Source of the DNA: Actinocorallia populi
Lineage (GTDB): Bacteria; Actinomycetota; Actinomycetes; Streptosporangiales; Streptosporangiaceae
Assembly: GCF_002995495.1 (NCBI RefSeq)
Contig: NZ_PVZV01000006.1
Coordinates: forward strand, 372,001-436,000
DNA: 64,000 nt
Reading direction: 5' to 3'
Shown: positions 26,959 to 36,054 of the stretch, in pieces
Layout of the letters: each line of letters begins with the position of its first letter
Position numbering within the stretch: the stretch's first letter is position 1
Notes under the pieces: generated by a model
Database searches by the model: none
Told to the model about the DNA's origin: nothing
Seen by the model: only the letters and a program-made list of their open reading frames with translations
Made by a program: the position numbers and the translations under genes

Positions 26959-28800
26959 TCACCGTCGGCCGTCTGCTCCGGCTGCTGCGCGCGGCAGATG
27001 TTCCAACAGCCCGCGGGCGGCCTCGGGGGACCGGTTCGCGGCGGTGAGCAGGGCCGGTGCCGCCGCCTCCCAGAAGGCGGCGGACGCGTTCGCCGCGGAG
27101 GGCAGCGCCGAGAACGTCTCCCAGGGGCGGTCGGTCTCGGCCGGTGGCAGACCGGCCGCCTTGGCGAACGCGGCGAGCAGGGGCGGCAGGGACGGTGCGG
27201 GCATCACGCCTGCGGCGGCGGACCTCACCATGAGGGCCGACAACTCGGCGTGCGCGGCCGCGGGGTCGGTGCGTTTGAGCGTGCGCGCGTACGCGGCCAG
27301 CGCCGAAGGCTTGATTCCTCCGTATGCCGCGAACGCCGCATACACGCGTCGGCGCGGCTCTGCGTCGAGCGTGATTCCTGCCGCCTTCTCGCTCTCACGA
27401 GCCCTGGCGAACAGTCTGGCGGCCAGCGAGGCGTTTCGGGTTTCCAGCACCATCCGCCCTGCCCTGTCCCAGAACGCCGGCAGGTGGTGGGAGGGCAGTC
27501 GTCCGGCGATCTCCTCGAACTCCGCGAGCAATGCCGAGGGCTTCAGGTGCGCCGGATAGTGCCGGGACAGGCGGACCTGCTGCTCCACTCGCCCGAGCGT
27601 GTTCATGGCGGCGAACGCGAGACCGGCGTTCTTCTGGTCGTGCACGACGGCCCACAGCGGGTAGAGCGGCTCCGCGCCGACCCCGCGTCCGACGGGATCG
27701 CCGACGGTCGGCGTGCCGAAACCCCGCGAAGCCAGGAGCGCGTCCAGGGCCGCCGCGATCCCGTCATCGACCAGCCGCACCATCGGCTCATCGCCCAGCA
27801 GGGGGTGCGGGTACGCGCGCGGTCGCACCAGGACGCCCTCGGTCTCGGCCACCGGCAGCAGACCCGCCGCCAGGGCGGCGGCCGGACCCGGCGGCCGGAC
27901 GTCCTCCCGCTGCGGCCGCCACGGACGCCCGACGGGCTCGCCTTCGCCCTCCTGCAGGTACCGGTCGCGGTCGTGGACGCGCTCGGCCATCCGGACGCCC
28001 TCGGACCAGGCGACGGCATCCACCTCTTCCAGCGCCAGGATCCGCTCTCCCGCGCCGACCCAGATCAGGTGCCCCGTCACGGTACGGGCGTTGTGTCTGC
28101 CCGTACCGATCCAGTAGCGTGCCTGGACGGGCTCGCCCCGGTTCACCAGGTCCAGGACGACGTACCCGCCGACCACGCGGTAGCGGCCGGGCCGCTGCCA
28201 AGCCCTCGCCAGCCTGGGGATCTCCAGGCCCGCGTAGTCGGTGACGGCGTTCCCCTCGAGCGTCCGCGGCCTGCGGTGCACGTCCCGACCGAGCTGGCGG
28301 AGGAATTGGCCGATCCCGAGCCGGGACGCGGTCTCGCGCAGCTCGTCGAGGTCGTCCAGCAGGACCGGGTGGGTGATGACGGCCGCCGTCCAGCCCACCG
28401 TGACCTCCCTGCCGTCCGTCCCCGTCAGGTGGACGCCCCCGGCGTCGATGCGGCGCAGGAACCCGCGGCCGCCGTCCGGACCGGTGACGAACACCCCGTC
28501 GAGCGACTCGCGCCAGTACCGGTCGGGCCACAGCGCGGCCAGCAGCGCCGACGGAAGGGCATGGCCGCCGGTCATCCACGCCTCGACGACGTCCCAGCAG
28601 TTCCAGCGATGCCGCCAGACGTCGTCCGAAAGCCAGCGGAAACGCCGTCCCACCGGAGTGTCCTCGACCTTCGACGGCAGGTGGTTCAGCGGTCGTCCTC
28701 CGACCGGCCGGGCGTTCACCCGCTCCCCGTCGAAGACCACCTCATGTCCGTCCCCCGTGGGGAGCCACACCCCGGGCGCTTCCGCGAGCTCCTCGATCAC
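26959..28800 (-). CDS. Large actinobacterial protein of unknown function
   Basis: A 613-residue soluble protein, convergent with the acyl-CoA dehydrogenase (12-base gap). I do not recognise a named domain with certainty. Residues ~1-330 are beta-rich with conserved Trp clusters (RFRWLSDDVWRHRWNCWDVV) and a WGxAVITHPV-type patch faintly like DUF4132-region proteins. Residues ~380-560 are helical (AFAAMNTLGRVEQQVRLSRHYPA, then AGRLPSHHLPAFWDRAGRMVLE) and look like the N-terminal region of much larger actinomycete proteins of unknown function. The order of these parts may be rearranged relative to those relatives. The ATG gives a sensible N-terminus (MIEELAEAPGVWLPTGDGHE). Confidence 0.65.
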   Translation of the reverse strand: MIEELAEAPGVWLPTGDGHEVVFDGERVNARPVGGRPLNHLPSKVEDTPVGRRFRWLSDDVWRHRWNCWDVVEAWMTGGHALPSALLAALWPDRYWRESLDGVFVTGPDGGRGFLRRIDAGGVHLTGTDGREVTVGWTAAVITHPVLLDDLDELRETASRLGIGQFLRQLGRDVHRRPRTLEGNAVTDYAGLEIPRLARAWQRPGRYRVVGGYVVLDLVNRGEPVQARYWIGTGRHNARTVTGHLIWVGAGERILALEEVDAVAWSEGVRMAERVHDRDRYLQEGEGEPVGRPWRPQREDVRPPGPAAALAAGLLPVAETEGVLVRPRAYPHPLLGDEPMVRLVDDGIAAALDALLASRGFGTPTVGDPVGRGVGAEPLYPLWAVVHDQKNAGLAFAAMNTLGRVEQQVRLSRHYPAHLKPSALLAEFEEIAGRLPSHHLPAFWDRAGRMVLETRNASLAARLFARARESEKAAGITLDAEPRRRVYAAFAAYGGIKPSALAAYARTLKRTDPAAAHAELSALMVRSAAAGVMPAPSLPPLLAAFAKAAGLPPAETDRPWETFSALPSAANASAAFWEAAAPALLTAANRSPEAARGLLEHLPRAAAGADGRR

Positions 28801-28869
28801 ACGGACATCCTCGCGACCCGGTACGACATTCTGCGAGCGGCCCGATCCCGCGTCCTCCGCCGCCCGACT

Positions 28870-31800
28870 TCATGCTCCGCCGATCGCGTCGGAGCCGAGC
28901 AGTGCTTTGACGTCGCCGTAGAAGGAGGGGTCGGGCGTGACCTGGAAGGGCTCCAGGTCCAGCAGCACGCTCTTGGCGTTGTGGCGGTGCACGAGCATGT
29001 GGACGGGAGCACGGCCCGGGTGGGTGGTCAGGATGTGCTTGAGCTCCTGGACGAGCCGGGCGCTCACCCGGGCCTCTTGGATGGAGATCACCACGGGGGG
29101 TTCGGCGCCGGCCGGGGAGACGTCGATCGGGGTGATCTCCTCGACGTAGAGGCTCACCGTCTCGTCGCGGGTGTTGATCCGGCCCCGCGCGGAGATCACG
29201 CGGTCCTCGGCGAGGGCCTCGCCGTACAGCATGTAGGCCTTGGGGAAGACCAGGCACTCCACCGAGGCGTCGTGGTCCTCCAGGACGGCGATCGCCCACG
29301 GGTTGCCCTGCTTGGTGACCTTGCGCTGCAGGCCTGAGACGATCCCGGCCACCTTGACGAAACCGTCCGTACGGCCGGAGGCCAGGAGGCGGGCGATCGT
29401 GGTGTCGCGGTTGGCCTCCAGGACCCGCTCGACGCCGTCCAGAGGGTGGGCGGAGACGTACAGGCCGAGCATCTCGCGTTCGAGGGACAGCAGAGTGTTC
29501 TTGTCCCACTCCTCCGCGGGGACCGTGATCGAGAACGCGTCGCCGGCGCCGCCACCGGGCCCGTCGGAGGCGCCGAAGAGGCAGTCCTGGCCGCGCGCCT
29601 CGTTGCGTTTGACGTCGATGATCGCGTCGATGGCCTGTTCATGGACCAGGACGAGGGCCTTGCGCCGGTGGCCGAGCCCGTCGAACGCACCGGCCTTCGC
29701 CAGCGATTCGATGACGCGCTTGTTGCAGACGACCGGTGGGACCTTGGCCAGGAAGTCGCCGAAGTCGGTGTAGCCGCCCTTCGCGCGGCGGGCCTCCACG
29801 ATGGCGTCGATGACGCCCGTGCCGACGTTGCGGATCGCGCCGAGACCGAAGCGGATGTCCTGCCCGACGGCGGTGAAGTCCTGCGCGCTCTCGTTGACGT
29901 CCGGGGGCAGCACCTTGATGCCGAGGCGGCGGCAGTCCGACAGGTAGACCGCCATCTTGTCCTTGTCGTCGCCGACCGAGGTGAGCAGCGCGGCGAGGTA
30001 CTCGGCGGGATGGTTGGCCTTGAGGTAGGCCGTCCAGTAGGACACGAGGCCGTACCCGGCGGTGTGGGACTTGTTGAAGCCGTATCCGGAGAACGGGACG
30101 AGGACGTCCCATACGGCCTTGACGGCCTCGTCGGAGAAGCCTCGCTCCCGCATGCCCGCGGAGAACCTGCCCCATTCGGCGTCCAGGACGTCCTTCTTCT
30201 TCTTGCCCATCGCGCGGCGCAGCATGTCGGCGCCGCCGAGGGAGTAGCCGGCGAGCTGCTGGGCGATCGCCATGACCTGCTCCTGGAAGACCACGAGGTG
30301 GTAGGTGTCGCCCAGGATCGGCTCCAGCGCCTCCGCGAGCTCCGGGTGGATCGGCTCGACCTTCTGCTTGCCGGTCTTGCGGAGCGCGTAGTTGGTGTGG
30401 GCGTTCATCTCCATCGGTCCCGGCCGGTACAGGGCGGAGACCGCGGCGATGTCGGTGAACACCGTCGGCTGCATCAGCCGCAGCAGGGTCCGCATCCCGC
30501 CGCTGTCGAGCTGGAACACCCCGAGCGTGTCGCCGCGCGCGAGGAGCCTGTAGGTCCGCTCGTCGTCGAGGGGGACGTCGAGGATGTCGATCTCGACGCC
30601 CTTGTTCGCCCTGACGTTGGCGATCGCGTCATTGATGACGGTGAGGTTGCGCAGTCCGAGGAAGTCCATCTTGAGCAGGCCCATGTCCTCGGCCTGCGTG
30701 AAGGGGAAACCGGTGACGACCGGGCCGTCCTGTTTCGGCTTCGCCAGGGGGAGCACGCCGATCAGCGGTTCGGCCGACAGGATCACGCCGGCGGCGTGGA
30801 CGCCGGTGCCGCGGGTCAGGCCCTCCACGCCCACGGCCGTGTCGATGATCCGCCTGACGTCGGCTTCCTCCTCGTACATCCTCCGCAGCTCGGCGGCCTC
30901 GCCGTGGCGGGGGTGGCTCTCGTCGCGGATGGCCGACAGCGGGATCTCCTTGCCGCCGACGGCCGCGGGGAACGCCTTGGTGATGCGGTCGCCGAGCGCG
31001 TACGGGTAGCCCAGGACCCGGCAGGAGTCCTTCACGGCGGCCTTCGCCTTGATGGTGCCGAAGGTGACGATCTGGCACACCCGGTCGTCCCCGTACTTCT
31101 GCGTGACGTAATGGATCATCTCGTCCCGGCGGCGGTCGTCGAAGTCCAGGTCGACGTCGGGCATCGTGACGCGCTCGGGGTTGAGGAAGCGTTCGAAGAT
31201 CAGCTTGTGCTCGATCGGGTCGAGTTCGGTGATGCCCGTGCAGTAGGAGACCATCGACCCGGTCGCCGACCCGCGGCCCGGACCGAGGCCGATGCCGTTC
31301 GCACGGGCGTACCGGCAGATGTCGGCGACCACGAGGAAGTAACCCGGGAAGCCCATGCCGTCGATCACCGACAGTTCGTAGTCGATGCGGTCCAGGACCT
31401 CCTGCGGCGGGTCGCCCTTGTAGCGGCGGTGCGCGCCCGCCAGGGCCTCCTTCCGCAGCCAGGAGGACTCGCTCTCCCCTTCGGGGACGGGGAATCTCGG
31501 CATCAGGTTCCGGTGGGCGAACACCTCGCCGTAATCGCCGACGCGCTCGGCGATGAGGAGTGTGTTGTCGCACGCGCCAGGGACCTCCGCGTCCCACAGG
31601 GTCCTCATCTGCTCTGCGGTCTTGATGAAGTAGCCGCTCCCGGAGAACCGGAACCGCTTCTGATCGGCGAGCTGCTTGCCGGTGCCGATGCACAGGAGCG
31701 CGTCGTGCGCCTCCGCCTGGCTCTCGGTCACGTAGTGGGAGTCGTTGGTGGCCAGCGGCGGCAGGTCCAGCTCCTTCCCGATCCGCAGCAGGTCGTCGCG

Positions 31801-32427
31801 GACCCGGCGCTCGATGGCGATGCCGTGGTCCATCAGCTCCAGGAAGTAGTTCTCCTTCCCGAAGACGTCCCGGTATCCGGCGGCCGTCGAGAGGGCCTCC
31901 TCGTACTGGCCCAGACGCAGCCGGGTCTGCACCGCGCCCGAGGGGCAGCCGGTCGTGGCGATGATGCCCTCGCCGTGCTCGGCGAGCAGCTCGTCGTCCA
32001 TCCGGGGATACTTCTGCACGTGGCCTTCGAGCCACGCCAGGGACTGGAGCCGGAACAGGTTCCGCAGCCCCCCGGCGTCCGCGGCCCACATCGTCATATG
32101 GGTGTAGAGGCCGCGGCCCGAGACGTCACCGCCCTTGCCGGTGTCGTCGTCGGACCTGCGCAGCGCGGGGTCGTCGCTCCAGTACACCGCTTCCCTGCGG
32201 AACCGGGACGCGGGCGCGACATAGGCCTCGATGCCGATGACCGGCTTGACGCCGGCCCTGCCCGCCGAGCGGTAGAACTCGTACGCGCCGTGCACGTTGC
32301 CGTGGTCGCTCATCGCCACGGCGGGCATCCCCTGCCGGGCCACCTCCTCCATCAGCGGGCCGATCTTGGCGGCGCCGTCGAGCATGCTGTACTCGGTGTG
32401 CACGTGGAGATGCACGAAGGAGCGCAC
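28870..32427 (-). CDS. dnaE: DNA polymerase III alpha subunit (DnaE-type)
   Basis: A 1185-residue replicative-type polymerase. It has an N-terminal PHP domain (HLHVHTEYSMLDGAAKIG, SDHGNVHGAYEF, the later NDSHY) with metal ligands apparently intact, consistent with the active proofreading PHP exonuclease known in mycobacterial DnaE1. The polymerase core has catalytic Asp residues in PDVDLDFDDRRR (~D420-424), GPGRGSATGSMVSY and FQLDSGGMRTLL. Fingers, HhH and OB regions end in the conserved MLGLYVSAHPLDG. The GTG at 32427 is preferred (AGAGG 11 bases upstream; VRSFVHLHVHTEY start). It differs clearly from Streptomyces-type DnaE1 and lies among accessory genes, divergent from a LysR regulator, so a second, regulated DnaE is possible. 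Confidence 0.92.
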   Translation of the reverse strand: MRSFVHLHVHTEYSMLDGAAKIGPLMEEVARQGMPAVAMSDHGNVHGAYEFYRSAGRAGVKPVIGIEAYVAPASRFRREAVYWSDDPALRRSDDDTGKGGDVSGRGLYTHMTMWAADAGGLRNLFRLQSLAWLEGHVQKYPRMDDELLAEHGEGIIATTGCPSGAVQTRLRLGQYEEALSTAAGYRDVFGKENYFLELMDHGIAIERRVRDDLLRIGKELDLPPLATNDSHYVTESQAEAHDALLCIGTGKQLADQKRFRFSGSGYFIKTAEQMRTLWDAEVPGACDNTLLIAERVGDYGEVFAHRNLMPRFPVPEGESESSWLRKEALAGAHRRYKGDPPQEVLDRIDYELSVIDGMGFPGYFLVVADICRYARANGIGLGPGRGSATGSMVSYCTGITELDPIEHKLIFERFLNPERVTMPDVDLDFDDRRRDEMIHYVTQKYGDDRVCQIVTFGTIKAKAAVKDSCRVLGYPYALGDRITKAFPAAVGGKEIPLSAIRDESHPRHGEAAELRRMYEEEADVRRIIDTAVGVEGLTRGTGVHAAGVILSAEPLIGVLPLAKPKQDGPVVTGFPFTQAEDMGLLKMDFLGLRNLTVINDAIANVRANKGVEIDILDVPLDDERTYRLLARGDTLGVFQLDSGGMRTLLRLMQPTVFTDIAAVSALYRPGPMEMNAHTNYALRKTGKQKVEPIHPELAEALEPILGDTYHLVVFQEQVMAIAQQLAGYSLGGADMLRRAMGKKKKDVLDAEWGRFSAGMRERGFSDEAVKAVWDVLVPFSGYGFNKSHTAGYGLVSYWTAYLKANHPAEYLAALLTSVGDDKDKMAVYLSDCRRLGIKVLPPDVNESAQDFTAVGQDIRFGLGAIRNVGTGVIDAIVEARRAKGGYTDFGDFLAKVPPVVCNKRVIESLAKAGAFDGLGHRRKALVLVHEQAIDAIIDVKRNEARGQDCLFGASDGPGGGAGDAFSITVPAEEWDKNTLLSLEREMLGLYVSAHPLDGVERVLEANRDTTIARLLASGRTDGFVKVAGIVSGLQRKVTKQGNPWAIAVLEDHDASVECLVFPKAYMLYGEALAEDRVISARGRINTRDETVSLYVEEITPIDVSPAGAEPPVVISIQEARVSARLVQELKHILTTHPGRAPVHMLVHRHNAKSVLLDLEPFQVTPDPSFYGDVKALLGSDAIGGA

Positions 32428-32453
32428 TGTAAACACATCCTCTGGTTGTAGAT

Positions 32454-32538
32454 TGCTCGGGAACCCGAGCATTCGACCCGAGGTGTGATGCACTTGTCCA
32501 ACAATCGACACGCCGATCCAACACAACCGTCAGTTGTG
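32454..32538. promoter_or_regulatory. Dyad cluster between dnaE and the LysR gene
   Basis: Three dyads lie in the shared promoter: TGCTCGGG-AA-CCCGAGCA (32454-32471), TTGT-CCA-ACAA (32494-32504) and CACAAC-CGTCA-GTTGTG (32522-32538). The last two contain T-N-A style LysR-box symmetry. Together they suggest that the LysR protein controls both directions. Confidence 0.6.
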
Positions 32539-32550
32539 CAAGAGGGGGCG

Positions 32551-33495
32551 GTGGATCTTGATCTGGCGGCGGTGCGCGCCTTCGTCGCCGTCACCGAGGA
32601 CAGGTACTTCAGCGAGGCCGCGGCCAGGCTGGGGATCAGCCAGCAGGCCGTCTCCAAACGCATCGCGAAACTGGAATCGGACCTCGGCATGCGGCTGCTG
32701 TCCCGCTCCCGCACGGGAGCGGACCTCACCGAGGACGGCAGGGCGTTCCTCACCCACGCGCGCGCCCTCGTCGGCGCCGCCGACCAGGCCCTCTCCCTGC
32801 TGCGCGGACGGCGCCGCGCGCTTCGGGTCGACGTGCTGGACACCCGCACGGCGGCCATCGACCTGGTCCAGGGCTTCTACGAGTCCGTCGAGGAGGCGAA
32901 GATCGAGATCATCACCTCGGAAGGGCTCAGGTCCGCACGTGACACGCTCAGCCGCGGATCCGTGGACGCGGCCTTCTGCCGCGTCAGCGGAGTGATGGAA
33001 GAGGACCTCGTGTGCCTGTCGGCATACCTGGAACCGGTGCACCTCCTGGTCGGCCGCGACCATCCGTTCGCCGGCCGGCGGAAGGTGGAGACGGCGCAGC
33101 TGTCCGGCTCCACCGTGTGGATGCCCGGCAACGCCGCTGGAAGCGAATGGGCCGAATACCACTGCCTCCTCGGCGAGGCCTTCGACATCCGGATCGACAC
33201 GTCCGGTCCCAACTTCGGCTACGAGCACTTCGTGGCGGGAGTCGGCACCGGCGGGCTGGTGAGCCTCGTCGGGGAGAGGTCGCGGCTCCCCTGGCACCCG
33301 GACACCGTCCGGATCCCCCTCGTCGACCCCGTTCCCGTCTACCCCTGGTCGCTGCTCCGCCACCGCCAGAACCGGCACCCGGTCCTGGACCTGCTCGCCC
33401 GCCACATCAAGGACGGCTACCGGCCGTTCGACCCACGACGCCAGTGGCTTCCGGCTCCCGACCACGCGCTCTTCGCCGCACCCCCGTCACGATGA
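32551..33495 (+). CDS. LysR-family transcriptional regulator
   Basis: A 314-residue regulator with N-terminal winged HTH (VDLDLAAVRAFVAVTEDRYFSEAA, then ARLGISQQAVSKRIAKLESDLG) and a two-lobe effector-binding domain. The GTG at 32551 is preferred because AGAGGG precedes it and it begins the HTH as in the family; a longer ATG frame from 32485 would run through the operator dyads. It is divergent from dnaE, overlaps the convergent TetR gene tail by 9 bases, and probably activates or represses the divergent unit. The effector is unknown. Confidence 0.9.
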   Translation: MDLDLAAVRAFVAVTEDRYFSEAAARLGISQQAVSKRIAKLESDLGMRLLSRSRTGADLTEDGRAFLTHARALVGAADQALSLLRGRRRALRVDVLDTRTAAIDLVQGFYESVEEAKIEIITSEGLRSARDTLSRGSVDAAFCRVSGVMEEDLVCLSAYLEPVHLLVGRDHPFAGRRKVETAQLSGSTVWMPGNAAGSEWAEYHCLLGEAFDIRIDTSGPNFGYEHFVAGVGTGGLVSLVGERSRLPWHPDTVRIPLVDPVPVYPWSLLRHRQNRHPVLDLLARHIKDGYRPFDPRRQWLPAPDHALFAAPPSR

Positions 33496-34119
33496 GCGGG
33501 TGACCGCCCCGGCGGGGGCGGGGCCCCTGCGGCGCACCAGCGGCAGGTACACCTCGTCGACGATCTCGACGAGGACCTCGTCGGGGGCGGTGGGGACGCC
33601 TCGTACGACGAACTCGTTGCGCAGCAGGACGATGGCCACGGTGGCGACGCGCGGATGGAGCGCTTCGGGAGAGGCCTCTCCGCGCGCGACCGCGCGCCCC
33701 AGGACGGTCAGCCATGTGGCGGCCACGGTGTCGGCGGACTGTTCCGGGAACTGGGACAACATCTCCGAGGCGCCCCCCGCCGCGGCTATCAGTTCGCGCA
33801 GGATCCCCCCGAGCGGGGAACTCCAGTGGCGGTTCGCCATACGGAGCAGCTCGAGGGCGTCCTCGCGCAGGACGCCGGTGTCGGGAGGCCGGACCGCGGT
33901 GGTCAGCCGCCGGTAGGCGGCGGCGCCGAGCGCGAGGCGGTCGGGCCAGCGGCGGTATATCGCGTTCTTGTTCGTGCCGGCGCGCCGGGCGACCCGGTCC
34001 ATGGTCAGCCCGGCGTACCCGGATTCGGTGAGCTCCTCGGCCGCGGCGCGCAGGATCGCCTCCTCCAGGGCGGCGCCGCGCCGCCGGGAACCCGGCCGTC
34101 TCGTGGGGTCGTCCGCCAT
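33487..34119 (-). CDS. TetR-family regulator divergent from GH-A-like paralogue 2
   Basis: A 210-residue regulator with an Arg-rich N-terminus (RRPGSRRRGAALEEAILRAA), HTH ESGYAGLTMDRVARRAGTNK, then NAIYRRWPDRLAL, and a helical sensor domain. The start follows GGGAGAGAGG. It is divergently arranged with the GH-A-like gene, and one 27-bp dyad lies between them, 64 bases from this start. It likely represses both genes. It is only distantly related to the TetR at 15898-16506 although both pair with a GH-A-like protein. Confidence 0.93.
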   Translation of the reverse strand: MADDPTRRPGSRRRGAALEEAILRAAAEELTESGYAGLTMDRVARRAGTNKNAIYRRWPDRLALGAAAYRRLTTAVRPPDTGVLREDALELLRMANRHWSSPLGGILRELIAAAGGASEMLSQFPEQSADTVAATWLTVLGRAVARGEASPEALHPRVATVAIVLLRNEFVVRGVPTAPDEVLVEIVDEVYLPLVRRRGPAPAGAVTRSS

Positions 34120-34183
34120 GGCCTCTCTCCCGTTCGGTACCCGCCGTTCCTTCCCATGCTGGACTTGACGTAGCGCACGGGGC

Positions 34184-34210
34184 AAATAAGGTACGTTACG
34201 TACCTTATTT
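34184..34210. promoter_or_regulatory. 27-bp palindromic operator between TetR and GH-A-like gene
   Basis: Thirteen-base arms (AAATAAGGTACGT and its complement ACGTACCTTATTT) flank a single central T; the dyad is otherwise perfect. It sits 27 bases before the GH-A-like start, where a repressor would block transcription. Confidence 0.85.
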
Positions 34211-34237
34211 CTGAAGCGCCTCCGGAAGGGCGGACCT

Positions 34238-35281
34238 ATGCGCGCCAAGGGCATCACCTACGACACCGGCTTCGTCGTCGACGGGAGGAACTCCCGCGAG
34301 CGCTTCGACCCGCAGACCGTCGAGCGCGAACTGCGCATCATCCGCGACGACCTGCACTGCACCGCGGTCCGCGTCATCGGCGGCGACCCGGAGCGGATGG
34401 AGCTCGCCGCGTCGTTCGCCGTCGATCTGGGCCTGGAGGTCTGGTTCTCGCCCTATCCGCTCGAACTGACCGCCCGGGAGATGCTGCCGCTGTTCGCCGA
34501 CTGCGCCGAACGGGCGGAGCGGCTCCGGCGGCGGGGCGGCCGGATCGTGTTCGTGACCGGCGCCGAGCTGAGCCTGATGAGCAGGGAGTTCCTGCCCGGG
34601 GACACACTGGCGAAGCGGCTCGAGCCGCTGACCCGGTCGGATCTCCCGCGCGAGCGGATCGCCGGGATCGGCGCGCGGGTCAACGGCTTCCTCGGCGAGG
34701 CCGTCGCCCTCGTCCGCGGACACTTCGCCGGGAAGGTCACCTACGCCGCCGTACCGCTGGACTCTGTCGACTGGACGCCCTTCGACATCGTGTCCATGGA
34801 CCTCTACCGGTCCGCCGAGATCGCCGACCGGTTCACCGAGGGCGTCCGCACCCTCGTCGCGCAGGGGAAACCGGTCGCGATCACCGAGTTCGGGTCCGCC
34901 TGCTTCCGCGGCGCGGGCGACAGGGGAGCCCGCGGCCTGGAGATCGTCGAGTACGCCGCGGGCACCGGCGCGCCGCTGCGCCTGGTCGGGGAGTACGCCC
35001 GCGACGAGGACGGCCAGGCCGCGTACCTGCGTGAACTGCTGGAGGTCTTCGAAACCGAGGGCGTCGACAGCGCCTTCGTGTTCCTCTTCGCGCTCTACGA
35101 CCACCCGCACCGCCCCGGCGGCGACCCCCGCGACGACCTCGACCTGGCGAGCTACGGCATCGTCAAGGTCTTCGAGGACCGCCGCGGGGACACCTACCCC
35201 GACATGCCGTGGGAACCCAAGTCCGCGTTCGCGGCCCTCGCCGAGTTCTACCGGGAGGTGCGTGCGTCCGCCGTTCCCTAG
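34238..35281 (+). CDS. TIM-barrel protein resembling clan GH-A glycoside hydrolases (paralogue 2)
   Basis: A 347-residue paralogue of the 16508 gene with the same landmarks: MRAKGITYDTGFVVDGRNSR, GLEVWFSPYPLEL, first catalytic-type Glu in IVFVTGAELS (E110), and second in KPVAITEFGSACFRGAGDRG (E217). It is longer near the end (FALYDHPHRPGGDPRDDLDLASYG). It has no signal peptide. The conserved RGAGDRG after the second Glu is shared and may mark a family-specific substrate loop. The gene is under the 27-bp operator and its stop overlaps the convergent ABC permease gene by 4 bases. An intracellular glycosidase acting on a cell-derived or imported glycoside is plausible; the substrate is unknown. 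Confidence 0.78.
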   Translation: MRAKGITYDTGFVVDGRNSRERFDPQTVERELRIIRDDLHCTAVRVIGGDPERMELAASFAVDLGLEVWFSPYPLELTAREMLPLFADCAERAERLRRRGGRIVFVTGAELSLMSREFLPGDTLAKRLEPLTRSDLPRERIAGIGARVNGFLGEAVALVRGHFAGKVTYAAVPLDSVDWTPFDIVSMDLYRSAEIADRFTEGVRTLVAQGKPVAITEFGSACFRGAGDRGARGLEIVEYAAGTGAPLRLVGEYARDEDGQAAYLRELLEVFETEGVDSAFVFLFALYDHPHRPGGDPRDDLDLASYGIVKVFEDRRGDTYPDMPWEPKSAFAALAEFYREVRASAVP

Positions 35282-36054
35282 GCGGAGGTCCTGCGGCGGA
35301 ACAGGAACGCCGCGATCGGCGCGCTGAGCAGCACCGTGCCCGCGAGCCAGGCCGCGGTCACGGCTCCGGACGAGCCCATCGGCTGGTCGAGGAGCAGGGA
35401 GCGGAGCGTCTCCACGATCGGCGTGACCGGCTGGTTGTAGGCGAAGTCGCGCAGCACGCCCGGCATGGTCTCGGCCGGCACGATGCCGTCCGACAGGTAC
35501 GGCAGGAAGAGCACGACGAAGCTGAACGCGCCGGCGGCCTGGGACGAATCGACCAGCAGCCCCCAGAGCACCGCCAGCGACGACATCGCCAGGACGTACC
35601 CCGCCACCACGGCCAGTACCAGGATCCAGTCGACGGGCGCGGCGTCCGGCCGGAAACCCAGGAGGATCGCGGCGACCAGGGAGAATCCGCACGCCGCCAC
35701 GTTGCGGACCACCGAGGCGACCACGTGCCCGGCGGGGACCACCCAGCCGCCGACCGGCAGGGTGCGGAAGCGGTCGATCATGCCTCCGGTCATGTCCTCG
35801 GAGATGTTCACCGCGGTCAGCGCGGCGCCGTACCCGCCGGCCATCAGCAGGACGGCGGGCACCACGAAGTCGATGTAGTCCAGCCCGCTGGAGCCGGTGG
35901 TGATCGCCCCGCCGAAGACGTACACGAACAGCACCATGATGATCACGGGCAGGGCCATGTTCACGATGAGGCCGTCGATGAGGCGCGCCTCGCGGCGCAG
36001 GTTGCGGACGACGAGGAGGCGCAGGTCTCCTGCGGAGATGAGGGCGGTGCTCAT
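35278..36054 (-). CDS. ABC-2 type exporter permease (DrrB-like)
   Basis: A 258-residue protein with a cytoplasmic N-terminus (MSTALISAGDLRLLVVRNLRRE), six membrane segments and the ABC-2 loop motif (MTGGMIDRFRTLPVGGWVV). The C-terminal NQPVTPIVETLRSLL segment is typical of DrrB-like drug or lipid exporters. It overlaps the ATPase gene by ATGA and would form a homodimeric channel with it. Its stop overlaps the GH-A-like gene from the other strand by 4 bases. Confidence 0.92.
   Translation of the reverse strand: MSTALISAGDLRLLVVRNLRREARLIDGLIVNMALPVIIMVLFVYVFGGAITTGSSGLDYIDFVVPAVLLMAGGYGAALTAVNISEDMTGGMIDRFRTLPVGGWVVPAGHVVASVVRNVAACGFSLVAAILLGFRPDAAPVDWILVLAVVAGYVLAMSSLAVLWGLLVDSSQAAGAFSFVVLFLPYLSDGIVPAETMPGVLRDFAYNQPVTPIVETLRSLLLDQPMGSSGAVTAAWLAGTVLLSAPIAAFLFRRRTSA

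Noticed and set aside
29446-32451. A ~1000-codon forward frame through dnaE.
   Set aside because: Composition is Val/Glu/Arg/Gly-biased without motifs and it mirrors the codon phase of dnaE; no ribosome site.
32454-32471. LexA/SOS box in the dnaE promoter.
   Set aside because: The dyad TGCTCGGG-AA-CCCGAGCA lacks the actinobacterial form GAAC-N4-GTTC, so damage control through LexA is not supported.
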